Source of the DNA: Kalaharituber pfeilii
Taxonomy: Eukaryota > Ascomycota > Pezizomycetes > Pezizales > Pezizaceae
Assembly (NCBI GenBank): GCA_015179045.1
Contig: WHUZ01000062.1
Span: 62,001 to 126,000 of the forward strand
Direction: 5' to 3'
DNA: 64,000 bases
Shown: one piece after another, positions 54,990 through 64,000 of the stretch
Layout of the letters: each line of letters starts with the position of its first letter
Numbering within the stretch: the stretch's first letter is position 1
Notes under the pieces: generated by a model
The model's input: only the letters and a program-made list of their open reading frames with translations
Told to the model about the DNA's origin: nothing
Databases searched by the model: none
Made by a program: the position numbers and the translations under genes

Positions 54990-56230
54990 TAATAGATCTG
55001 TGTAGTCTGATAGCTTAATTGATACTAAACATGAGAGAGAAAAACGATGCTTTATATACAGGAGAGTCATTAAAACATAACATAGTTATCAGACTTATGA
55101 CGTTGTCACGAGCATGAGTTTGCCAAAGTTGCTGAGCCAAGACATGAGGCTGTGTTGCTGCAATATGATGAGAGCTGAAGATGACGACATATGCAGTGGT
55201 AACAACAGCTGAACATAGTGACAGCATCAGCTTGTGTCTTATATCAGCTTTACTTGTGCATTGTATACACACCTCAATTCGTATCTTTCAACAGATGCGA
55301 ATACTATATAACAGTAACAGTAACATTATTTTACCCTAAATGAGTAGATTGTGGAGATTGCTAGTGGAAGAAATGTCATAGATATTAGATACTAATTATT
55401 AACAACGTGACCCACGAGAGGGTAATACGATGCGTAGCGGAAGAATAAGGATAGCGGGGCAAGCGCTATAGAGAAAGATAATGGTGCAAACGGCGGCAGC
55501 AATGGAGTGGAGGCACGGAGGAAGGAAACGAGGAGAGGAGTTGAGCGACTCTATGGTATTAAGTGGGTGCGGGTTTCTGCAGACTATATACACAGAAAGC
55601 GAGACGACTATACCCAAATGGTAGCCGTAGATATAGGCAACAAGCTTGTACAGTTTCGTAAAGAAAAGACGAAGTAACACAAGCTGTATGCGAGTTCGAA
55701 ACAAATCCCAGCTGAATGTGATATCCGAAGTAATTCCGTAAATAAATGAAAGAATTACAATATACGAGATAACCATAGCAACCATCCATGTAAACGACAT
55801 GTGAAACGAAGATAAGAAAGAATTAAGCCAATAAAACATTAACAGAACGTGTATGTCGTGATAATAGAAGGCGGGATCAGACTGTCCGTTTTGACAATTA
55901 TTGATAGGAAATAGAAGATAAAATGAATGAATTGTTAAGTTAACCTATTATTAAATCAATTTTAGGCATTATAATAATAATTGTATAGCTACAAGCTTAA
56001 GTAATTGTTAGATATATGGATGTTGCCAGAATGACCTACTATATTGCTCGAAAAAGTAGTTGTTAAATAGTAGTATAGGTACATATAAACTTCAATCTCT
56101 TCTTCTCTCACCTGAACTATAGTCACTTCTTGCAAAGAGAAGTAGTACAACTATATAATAATAGCTATAGAAAACAAGAACCGATCTACATTGAATAAGA
56201 ATACACCTTTACAAAGCTGTGAGCAAATAG
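54990..56230. other. AT-rich interior of the 4.9 kb element, no assigned gene
   Basis: A minus-strand frame of 146 residues (55839-55399) is strongly hydrophobic with several possible membrane segments. No homologue is recognised, and the AT-rich base composition alone favours such frames. Confidence 0.35.
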
Positions 56231-56239
56231 AAAAGTATG

Positions 56240-57740
56240 AGAATGATATGGCATTACTTACAATGACAACAAAAGCACAAACTATAAAGAATATGAAACT
56301 GGCTTAACTAAGATTTATAATAGTTATGATATTGTATGTATGGCAGTGATGGGTTTTGGAAAGAGTTGTGTATTTTAAATAACATATTTCCTCAGTCTCA
56401 AATAGTTTGGAATCATCATTATACTATTTATCGTATTGGGTGAAGATCAAGTTCAAGAATTTTGAGCAGGTAGATTAAATGCAATTGCCTTAACAGAAGA
56501 GAATCTTAATAAGAATAACAGAGTCTTGGATAATATATTCTAAGAAAAATATGACTTGATATACTTGTCTCTAGAGATGATATTGGATATAAACAGTCCT
56601 TTAAATTGTTTACTCTGTAAGAATAAAGCATACCGCACCCCTAAGTACAACAAGCAAACTGCTGAAGCAGGGCTTCCCAAAGACTATCTATCTATAGTGG
56701 TCACTTTTGTGGTAGTTGATGAGGTAGTAGACTGGTGAGTGTATAACTATAACCCATAGAAGTTTGGTACAAATGGGGAGCGTAGCGCCAGTTTAGTGAA
56801 ATGTCCGCCTGTTTGGGTCGCTAAAGTGGCGGCCACCGCCCGTTCTGGTCGCTAAACTGGCGGCCACCGCCCGTTTTGGTTGCCAAACTGGCGGGCAACG
56901 CTCATTTTGCTACATCACCAGAGTCGGTTACTAAACTGGCGGACATTACACAAATCCACTAGTAGTGCAAAACTATAATATAACGATCTTTTGTTGACTT
57001 CGCCATCTGTTTATTAGGGGGCACGAATTTAGAAAAGACTTTGGCTGATTATATACCTTGCACCAGCATCTTTGTGGAGTTCCTTTTGGATTTTGCACCG
57101 CAACAGCTTCACCATCTAAGCTATCATTGATTAAGAAAGGTTGTGGCTTCAGTAAAGATACGATAACAATTATTGAGTCAACAAATAGACCCAATCTCTA
57201 TTATGCGGTTCGTGTTATAGAGGGCACTGGAATAGGTGATGGAGGTGATCTGGAATTTATCATTCCAAAGAATTTCAAAGAAGCTCAGGATATACCCAAA
57301 ACTATTATTTATGTTGATTACAAGAAAATCGCACCTAAGCTCGCACGTATTTTGCGTGGCATATTGCCTGAAAATACAAGAATACAGCCACCGAGGCCAG
57401 AACAATGGGATGCGGATCCACGTGCACTTGCAGAAGTCATTATTCCTATTTACTATACCGATATATCCAAGATAATGAAGATGATAATTTGTAAAAATTG
57501 ACATAAGGGTTCAGCCAGAATTATGATTACCACATCTACTTGAGGAATGGGTGTTAATGATCCTGACATTGAAAAAATTAGCCAGTGGCAAGTTCGGCAT
57601 CTGCAGAATTTAGATACTTTACTAGTTCAATGTTTTGGCAGAGCAGCCAGACAATATAAATCATATGATATATAAGGATTCTGTATTTTATTTACTGAAA
57701 AACCTACATAGGTGAAAGAAGTCATGCAAGACCAGAACAA
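56240..57740 (+). pseudogene. RecQ-like DEAD/DEAH helicase remnant
   Basis: Motifs appear in order across shifting frames. The P-loop-like MGFGKSCVF is at about 56347, followed by EDQVQEF, NAIALTEENL and DLIYLSLEMILDINSP (56553). A Walker B-like VVVDEV is near 56710. After an inserted repeat come TITIIESTNRPNLYYAVRVI and IPKTIIYVDYKKIA (57290). GMGVNDPDIEKI (57543) and LLVQCFGRAAR (57622, motif VI) follow, then ILFTEK. Many stops and the 56765-56960 insertion make it non-functional. Similar RecQ-type helicases occur in fungal mobile elements and near telomeres. Whether it belonged to the surrounding TIR element or arrived separately is open. Confidence 0.75.
56765..56960. repeat. MITE-like insert with 31-bp tandem repeats, inside the helicase
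   Basis: Ends carry CCAGTTTAGTGAAATGTCC and the inverted GTTTAGTAACCGACTC/ATGTCCGCC counterpart. Between them are three copies of about 31 bp (56816-56908) built on TCGCTAAACTGGCGGCCACC. It interrupts the helicase directly after the Walker B-like motif. Confidence 0.6.
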
Positions 57741-57836
57741 TATATTGCACACTCTTCTAATGCCGATTCCGAGGTTGGATCCCGCAATTGCTTGACTGCT
57801 GAAGAATGGAGAGGTTACCTTGATGATGGGCTGCGC

Positions 57837-58310
57837 TCACTTATTCAGGTGTTCATACATTTCATTGAATGACGCTGACATACTACCTCCAAGTACAGGA
57901 CCATGTTTTGCCTTTCTTCTAGTATGGCAAAGCACCAATTCCTTTTCTGCCTGTAGTGCATCAATCTCCATCTCATAAATGTTCAATATCCACTTAATAA
58001 TCTTCCCAATATCTACACCTTTGATACCCTCATCTTTAGATTCACCCAACCATATTTCTATAATCTCGGCTCCACCACCATAATTATAGAAAATTTGTTT
58101 GCTCACACGAAGTGCTGGGTCCTCGTTCTCGGTCCATGCTCTAAGAAAGCTCCGCATGCTACTGAAATGCTCATTTATCATAGACATCACTTCAATCAGC
58201 TTTGGACTCTGAAGCAGCTGCTTCCCGCGCCATCTGTGTCTTCCAGTGGGCTTGCTCTGGTAGCGGCTTCGCTTTTCGGCCTCGAGTCTCAATTTTACCA
58301 GTAATGGCAT
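57837..58310 (-). CDS. Uncharacterised 157-residue frame inside the 4.9 kb element
   Basis: An open minus-strand frame with ordinary composition: RHRWRGKQLLQSPKLIEVM, FLRAWTENEDPALRVSKQIF and EIIEIWLGESKDEG. It faintly recalls the N-terminal region of DUF6589-type element proteins of fungi, but that is a weak impression. It ends close to the right TIR. It could be the surviving start of a longer element gene. Being open next to decayed neighbours is notable. Confidence 0.4.
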   Translation of the reverse strand: MPLLVKLRLEAEKRSRYQSKPTGRHRWRGKQLLQSPKLIEVMSMINEHFSSMRSFLRAWTENEDPALRVSKQIFYNYGGGAEIIEIWLGESKDEGIKGVDIGKIIKWILNIYEMEIDALQAEKELVLCHTRRKAKHGPVLGGSMSASFNEMYEHLNK

Positions 58311-58920
58311 TGTATTTCGGATGCAGAGAGGGGTCCATTTTGCAGTTGTAAATCGCTGTAATTATACTGTTGTTGCTATACTTCTACTGCCGAAGCTTAC
58401 CTTCAAGTACATTTATGAGGTAAATACATGGGTTGTTGCCAAACTGGCGCTACTAAAGAACCTTCCATACCAAAAAAGAAACTTTTGGACCAGACCCTCC
58501 CTCCGGTCGGGGGTCGTGCCAACCAGACTAGGATTTTAGACTTACAACATCGCTCACCATCCAACTTGATACATTTCTTGGATATAGATACCTGCACTCG
58601 TACAGTACATATAGGTATTGGTCGTAGTTACTTAATCCAAGTTCGCTCACGACGTTTTGCTGTATTGATTGTTCAGCTTGCTGGCGCCTGCCTGTATTGC
58701 ATCTCCCAGCCGTTAATTGGTGCGTTGTGGTTTAGTGAGGAGAAAAACCTGTCTCTCTGTCGCTAGTGTTCCGAAGTGTGTTGAAAGTATAGAGCTCTCC
58801 TCTCACTGTTCGTGAGTTGGACGTGCCATATGCTGTGGTAGTTTATGGATGTTAATAGATAGAGTCAGTACTTGATTAGCCTACTGTACCATGCAGATCC
58901 CTTGGATTATGCATTGCATC

Positions 58921-60090
58921 CTACCATGGCCGCTCAGCCGTCACAAAAGTCTGGGTGAAACAGGTATGAGCGCCCGATTCAAATGCCACAAGAGGCTGCA
59001 AAAATTCAAATATCTCAACAACGAAGTACCCGATTGACATGAAATGAAAACCGGTGATATAGTATACCATCCCTTTGCATCTATTACAGCAGCGACCCGA
59101 TCTGGCATACTTTTGCACAGATTCTCAAAGAGCGATGCAGGTAGAGAGTCCCGTAGTACTTCTGCGAAGCTAGCTCTAACAGCATCAGGTCTACCGGGGG
59201 TGTCGCTAATGTTAGGGTACTGTGTGCTGCTTAAAGAAAGCTTTGAATGATCTTTGCTTTATGGATCGGTCGGTGCATTGTCTTGCTGAAATCTAGCATC
59301 TCCAGTAGTCTTGTTACAGTGTTCTACAACAGGTAAGACTAGGAACTTGAGAAGGCGCCGGTATATGACTGCATTAACAGATCGTACAACTAAGGGTACA
59401 AATGTACCCTTAGTACTGCTATAAAAACAACCCCAGACTATCAAAGAAACTCCCTTGCCCTTTTTTCTTGGTCGGAATTCCACTTTTCATGAGGAAATCG
59501 GAAGGACCCACATTTGCCGAGATTCTTCTGATTTCTCCATACTGTATATTTATTACTCCAAATTGTTGATCGGAGGTCTTCTACTGTTCCAATCCTTGCG
59601 ATCTAGTGCCCATTGGAGTCTTGCCGCAGCTCGTTAATTTTGGTGGTTTCTTGGCCAACCACTTGTGCAAGCCGAATTCATCTAGGTAGCGACTAATGGT
59701 CCCATGAGAGCAGCATACTTCTTGAACTTCCTTGCGTGGAGCTGCTTTATGTGTTTCTAACATGTCGCCAAATATGCCACCGCTCTCTTAGGGGGTCTGC
59801 CGCTTCGAGAGAGGTTTTCATCGGTTTGCCGAATTTCACGTCGCAACAATGAAATTCTTGATAGTTGACTAAGGACGTCCGCTAATTAAACTCATTATGA
59901 AAATCTAAATAGAGAAGGGCAATTATTATATCCTTTTCTTTGTTGGTCATCTCGTTTTGGGTGGCATGGTGGTTGCTACAGTACAAAATACTGTAACAAC
60001 CGCGTTGTTGTTTTTCATCATGTGCGCTCGGGACCTTTTCACCAAGAACTTTTGACCAGTGACTGGTATATACCCTAACCACTGGTGAAC
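58921..60090 (-). pseudogene. Tc1/mariner-type transposase, decayed
   Basis: Minus-strand pieces in order: an N-terminal region (GKPMKTSLEAADPLRER), a helix-turn-helix part (HGTISRYLDEFGLHKWLAK), then KGVSLIVWGCFYSSTKG and RFQQDNAPT with the second catalytic Asp (QDNA). PGRPDAVRASFAEV and CKSMPDRVAAVIDAKGWYT at the C-terminus are typical of Tc1-like enzymes. Frameshifts and stops are frequent (for example at 59581 and 59259). TIRs could not be paired with confidence. Confidence 0.8.
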
Positions 60091-60711
60091 AGAAGATATC
60101 CGTTAACTAGGTGAGTACTGAGCCACCAACTAACTACTCACAACCCCAAGAAACAAAATCCAAAAACTGTAGGGGAGGTGTAGGGGCGGTGCATGATATG
60201 GGCTCTGGTTCATGTTGCGTAATGTCCGGAGGTAAAAAGGGCGGGGACATAGGACGGATGGATGAAACCTATGATAACAATCAATGAAGACAGAGAAAAA
60301 TCCGGGCATACGAAAACGAACTCAAAGAAACTATGCTGTAGCGTAGGAAATCCCAAGCTCACACTACAAATCCCTGCCAAAGAAAAAGCAGCTCAGCAAC
60401 TCACTCTCCGAATCCCCACAATTCCCCATGATATCCAGAAACGAAACATACGCTTGGTAAACTAGTATAATTACTACGGCTGAAGGCCGAAATAATAGTC
60501 TGGGCACGAGAACATGAATACTTAATATCCTACAAAGGAACAGTTTAGAAGAAAAAGAGGGAGCTATGCGAGGTGGGGGGTTCAGTCAGTTGAGCGGGCG
60601 TGTTTGGTGCGGCGGAGATTGAAATGTTGTTGTGAGGAGGAGGAGAGTACCTAAGTAGGTAGTACCGTAGGTGGTCTACTGGGATTTTGTCAGTTGAGTC
60701 GAAATGTTATG

Positions 60712-60864
60712 CATTTTTGCAACTAGAGAAACGAGACTGGCCTTGGCATGAGACTACCAACTCCAAAGTGAAATTCGCCAATCTATCTCTCTGCTTGTTC
60801 GGTCCAATATTAATAGATTCTGTGTGGTACAAAAATGACATGCATTCTTGATTGGTCGTCAAGG
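60712..60864 (+). repeat. Left copy of a tandem duplication (other copy 61015-62660)
   Basis: The segment from TAGAGAAACGAGAC through TTGATTGGTCGTCAAGG recurs with changes at 61015-61099 plus 62565-62655. The second copy is split by a TA-flanked transposon, so the left copy preserves the empty site (CAATCTATCTCTCTGC). Confidence 0.8.
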
Positions 60865-60865
60865 T

Positions 60866-61005
60866 TTTTTTGTTTTTTTTTGTTTTTTTTTAAAAAAAAA
60901 AAAATCACGTAACCCCGCTTGCAGCGCTAGGCCATGGCAGGGTCCCCTGGGAAAGCCCTCGAAGCCCGGAGACAGGCTTAACAAAGAAGTTCTACATACA
61001 GAGTA
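60866..61005 (-). mobile_element. X-family (long form) insertion
   Basis: T/A-rich run, then ATCACGTAACCCCGCTTGC, GCGCTAGGCCATGGCAGGG and CGGAGACAGGCTTAACAAAG. It lies between the two duplicated segments. TSD not identified. The T run is interrupted by G and followed by A, unlike other copies. Confidence 0.7.
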
Positions 61006-61099
61006 CATATGATAGAGAAACGAGACCCCTATCGACTGGCGGTTACCGGTACGGGCCTTGGCATGAGACTGCCAAATCCAAAGTGAAATTCGCAATCTA

Positions 61100-62564
61100 C
61101 TAGTGGTGGTCATCAAAGAACATTCGTACATTTTCCGTGTCTTGGCAACAACGCTCATTGGCTATGTTCCGCCCTGAGATGTAAGGCAAGGTACGTTATC
61201 ACCGTACATTTTTAAAAAATCTACGGCACGAAATAGTCCCGTACTTTTTGGAAAACCACGTACCTTACCGTAGATTTGCCTCAAACCGCCCCCACTCAAC
61301 GCTACCCCACACCGCACTGCAACTGCACCACACCGCACCGCACCGTAGACATCACCGATCCATACCAGAATCCTGCAAATAAGTCACCCTATCTTACTCC
61401 TTTATTCTGCCATGGCATGTCAGTGTAATCCCCTTAAACCCTGGACGAAGTAGGAATTTGAGCGACTAGTCGCTTGGATGGAGGATAACCAAGAGCTATT
61501 GAGAGGCAAGCAAGCGGCCTAGCATAAGGATGTTAAAGACCAAGAGTTTGCTGCAGATGATCATATTATGGTCAAAAAGGTAGGAGATAAAATGACTAAT
61601 GTAAAGAGGTCATGGAGGGAGTGTAAGGCTCTACAAGAGAGATCTGGATGGGGTCTAACTGCGGAAGATAATAGAGAGGATGCGATTCAAAGCCAGCTTG
61701 ACTCCAAACCTTCTGACCAAGCTCAAATTGGCAAAGCAGGGAAAATATAGAGCTGGCTCTGTGAATTCAGGATGCGATTTCACTGGGGTGCCTGGACAAT
61801 AAGGACAGGGGATTAGCAGGGGTTCCGTCTGGCTTTATTGATGTGAAAAATATTTGTTTACTTTAACAAATATCAATCATACGTGCCTTTATACCGATTA
61901 TACTTATCTTTATACCTGTTCTCGCACTCCTACACATCCACAATGCTATCTGAACATTTGCTAATAGGACTCATCAGAATGGGGTGGATCAAGCATTCTC
62001 TCGATTGTAGAGGTGTTCTCTAGTGCTGTAGCTGAATGGGCAGTAGTGTTCTCGTATGGCATGGAGTTCTCGTGTGGTATAGAGTTTGTATATGCATACA
62101 ATTGATTTTTTTCAGCCAATTTCTACGTCCGTACAATTGATTTTTTCTATGAATTTGTTAAAGCCACGTTAACTGAAAAAACACAATTTTCTCAGCCAGT
62201 CTGGCTGGCTTTTGACCCATGCTGGCTTTATCGCAAGGATGTTGATCCGGGGTCCTGGTCGTCGTGCCAGGGCCCCTGCAAATAGAGCCAGTTGACTTCG
62301 CATCCTCTCTAATGAAGAGTCTATCAATGCTATCTTCTTCTGTATTGACGCTTTTTGGCTTACACGAGGAATTACGAATTTGTAGTTGTGTTGATATGCG
62401 GGGTAGGGGTGAATGGACTACAATTACAGAGTGCAAGCCTTAGCTTTTTTGCATTTTGGACCGGTCATCAATTGCCGGCCGCACATGGCTAGACGTACAG
62501 GGATATGAAATGTACGAATGTTCCACCTTACCTTACCGTAGATAATTGATGACCACCGCTACTG
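61100..62564 (+). mobile_element. TA-flanked TIR element carrying a Myb/SANT-like domain
   Basis: The right end, inverted, reads CAGTAGCGGTGGTCATCAA. The left end is CTAGTGGTGGTCATCAA, and both continue with GAACATTCGTACATTT. TA flanks it (61098-61099 and 62565-62566), and the tandem duplicate at 60790 shows the empty site. It is 1465 bp. Only a decayed DNA-binding domain frame was seen inside, no transposase. Confidence 0.82.
61411..61750 (+). pseudogene. Myb/SANT-like DNA-binding domain fragment
   Basis: The frame reads KPWTK, stop, EFERLVAWMEDNQELLRGK, stop, HKDVKDQEFAADDHIMVKKV and GDKMTNVKRSWRECKALQER, SGWGLTAEDNREDAIQSQL. The W-x...V-x-x-K-x-x-N-x-x-x-S-W-x-x-x-K/R pattern with the following SG[WF]G is typical of fungal Myb/SANT-like (Myb_DNA-bind_3-type) domains. 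Two in-frame TAG codons disable the N-terminal half. It probably once served an autonomous relative as end-binding domain, by inference. Confidence 0.65.
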
Positions 62565-62897
62565 TATCTCTCTGCTTGTTCGGTCCAATTTGTCTGGCTG
62601 GGGAAGATTCTGTGTGGTACAAAATGACATGAATTCTTGATTGGTCGTCAAGGTTAACCCTTGCTCTACTTCGTATTTGCTGAGTTGGTTGCTTTTTCTG
62701 CTGTTCAGCCTCCTCTCGCTGCGGGGTCGGATTAATTATTCACCTAATGAAGTGAAATCCGGGAATTTCAACACTCATTCAGAGGAATTTGAATCCAGTC
62801 TATCATCAATACGCTTTAAACCTACCTGGACATTCCAACTCCGGACTCTCTTCACTTGACCTTTAACCCACAAACCTAATATCCCCAGCTAGTCAGC

Positions 62898-64000
62898 ATG
62901 GATGCCGCAGGACTTGCGTTCGGTATTGTGCCGTTGGTAATTCAACTGGTTCAATATCTCCGGAATGTCAAAGATGCCCCAGCATCCCGTGAAGCACTGA
63001 TTGAGCAGTTCGACCTATATATTAAATATGCACAGCAGGTAGCTGACAGAAAGTGGGACAACCAAATTTCAGTGAAAGTGGAGCAGACCCTTCAGCAGCA
63101 GCACTCTGTACTCGAGAAGCTAAACAAAATTCTTCAAGACCCAAAGCTTCAGAGCCTCCTGAATCAGCCTGCGATTACTATTGAGACTCAAACTTCGACA
63201 GTTGTTGAGAATCAAACTAGTATCACCATCTCCGGATCCGATGCAAGCTCCATTGTATCTATTGAGAGTTCAGACGCTGGTAGCCTTATTGCAGATACGA
63301 TACCTGGGGCAGGGTCTTCTGATACTGCTACTATCAAGAAACGGCGAAAGAGAGACTCTATGAAAAAATTGATTTCATTTTCAAGCCACAGGACTGGTAG
63401 TAAGAAGGATTCTACAGGTTATTTGAGTCCTGGCTCACGCTTCAATCCACGGAAACTGGGAAGTGGGCTGGATAACTCTCATGTTTTTTCCGCCTCCACC
63501 TCTATCGTTGAAAAATCCTCTACTACCAGAACACTGGTCGATCCATGGGTGTGGCCTTTTCAAGAAGATGAATTGAAGGAACTACTGCAAGCATTTGGAA
63601 CAATCACGGATATCCTGCACAAAATGCTGCAGCTTGAGCACATGTAATAATCCGCGATGAAATAAGTTGATGGTCTATACGTGAATCATTATGCTGATCA
63701 TCTCGATGCTCTTTCTAGGGGGATTTCGTCCCGTATTCACTCCAGAGTGACAAAAATAGACAATAGTGTGCAACTAGTAAGGTGTAAAATCCATCTAGCT
63801 ATTTTTTCGGGCCTCTAACTAACTTAGAATTGTTGATGTTAGCAACGATATGGAAGAAGTGAAGTATGTTTTATTTCCCTCAATGCAACTTGCCTCTACG
63901 GCAAACGTGATACATGTCTTGAGTCGAGCACCACAGTTAGTCAACAGCGTGCTGATATCAGTATTTCATATGTCAGGAATGTTGCAGTGGAAACGAGAGC
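62898..64000 (+). CDS. STAND/NLR-type protein, N-terminal part (runs off window)
   Basis: The start MDAAGLAFGIVPLVIQLVQY is typical of the N-terminal (HeLo-like) domain of fungal STAND proteins. It ends, as in that family, with a Ser-rich linker and WPFQEDELKELLQAFGTITD. Exon 1 stays open to a TAA at 63645, but a better model removes this stop by splicing: GTAATA donor at 63644, TGCTGAT branch, TCTAG ending at 63718, so exon 1 is 62898-63643. Exon 2 (63719-63781; GISSRIHSRVTKIDNSVQLV), exon 3 (63828-63863; IVDVSNDMEEV) and exon 4 (63941 to the edge) then keep one frame. The text matches the family's usual helical continuation. NACHT/NB-ARC and repeat domains would lie beyond the window. Family role: intracellular sensing and regulated cell death or incompatibility. 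If not spliced, it is a 249-aa stand-alone domain. Confidence 0.75.

Larger units (their letters stand above)
53627..58530. mobile_element. 4.9 kb Mutator-like element (MULE-like) with 9-bp TSD
   Basis: Long TIRs of about 110-125 bp begin TAGTCTGGTTGGCACGACC (53627, and inverted ending at 58530). They are flanked by the perfect 9-bp repeat GGATTTTAG (53618-53626 and 58531-58539). Long TIRs with 9-bp duplications are typical of Mutator-like elements. The interior has decayed frames (53880-54660, a RecQ-like helicase at 56240-57740, and a minus-strand frame at 57837-58310) and two smaller palindromic repeats. No MULE transposase was recognised, so the superfamily rests on TIR and TSD. Confidence 0.8.

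Noticed and set aside
55399..55839. Hydrophobic minus-strand frame with possible membrane segments
   Set aside because: Lies in AT-rich decayed transposon DNA, where Phe/Leu/Ile-rich frames arise by composition.

Overview
The window reads as nuclear DNA of a filamentous ascomycete fungus. The evidence is short GT-AG introns (mostly 50-130 bp) with CTAAC/CTGAC-like branch points, a Clr5-type DNA-binding domain joined to ankyrin repeats, a fungal-style microsomal cytochrome P450, a fungal STAND/NLR-type N-terminal domain, Tad-like LINE fragments, and many nested transposons. A repeat-rich Pezizomycete (truffle or morel type) would fit, but that is a guess.

Layout. 1-6257 has no convincing gene and ends in the long leader of a Clr5-ankyrin gene (6258-9689), which carries an apparent frameshift in a C-homopolymer region. 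9690-16790 is gene-poor and T-rich. 16800-30820 is a locally duplicated cluster of BTB/POZ + double zinc-ribbon genes at 17169, 19562, 25014 and 29769. Each BTB half has an intron at the same position, and the 25014 gene is an uninterrupted fusion of two BTB-zinc-ribbon units (about 687 aa). The genes share an upstream block with a TAGCCAC/GTGGCTA palindrome. 32900-34242 is a hAT relict. 36246-38274 is an intact 8-exon P450. 40097-41142 is a small secreted or membrane protein followed by a broken coiled-coil frame. 43100-44985 is a 5' piece of a Tad-like LINE, and 45033-46270 is a giant foldback element with arms of about 510 bp. 49326-49737 encodes a secreted six-cysteine knottin-like protein. 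50623-53503 is an inverted-repeat-bounded patchwork of satellites holding a solo LTR. 53627-58530 is a 4.9 kb Mutator-like element with a 9-bp target duplication and a decayed RecQ-like helicase. 58925-60090 is a dead Tc1 transposase. 61100-62564 is a TA-flanked element with a Myb/SANT-like domain. From 62898 to the window edge runs the 5' part of a NLR-like gene.

The most unusual feature is a set of about twenty poly(A)-tailed insertions of two tail families, here called X and Y. Many are only 38-110 bp long but have clean 8-15 bp target-site duplications (TSDs), and several are nested in, or stacked beside, one another. Long Y copies keep part of a LINE ORF1 joined directly to a short 3' hairpin and poly(A) (half-LINEs). 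Short copies are reduced to hairpin plus poly(A). They look like products of target-primed reverse transcription by LINEs that recognise that 3' end. Several lie within tens of bases of start or stop codons. The BTB duplication provides empty paralogous sites that date some of them.

Functionally the window mixes gene families linked to regulation (Clr5-ankyrin, BTB-zinc-ribbon), secreted or defence functions (knottin-like protein, NLR-like protein) and one oxidative enzyme (P450), spaced by young and old transposons. No rRNA, tRNA or CRISPR array was recognised.
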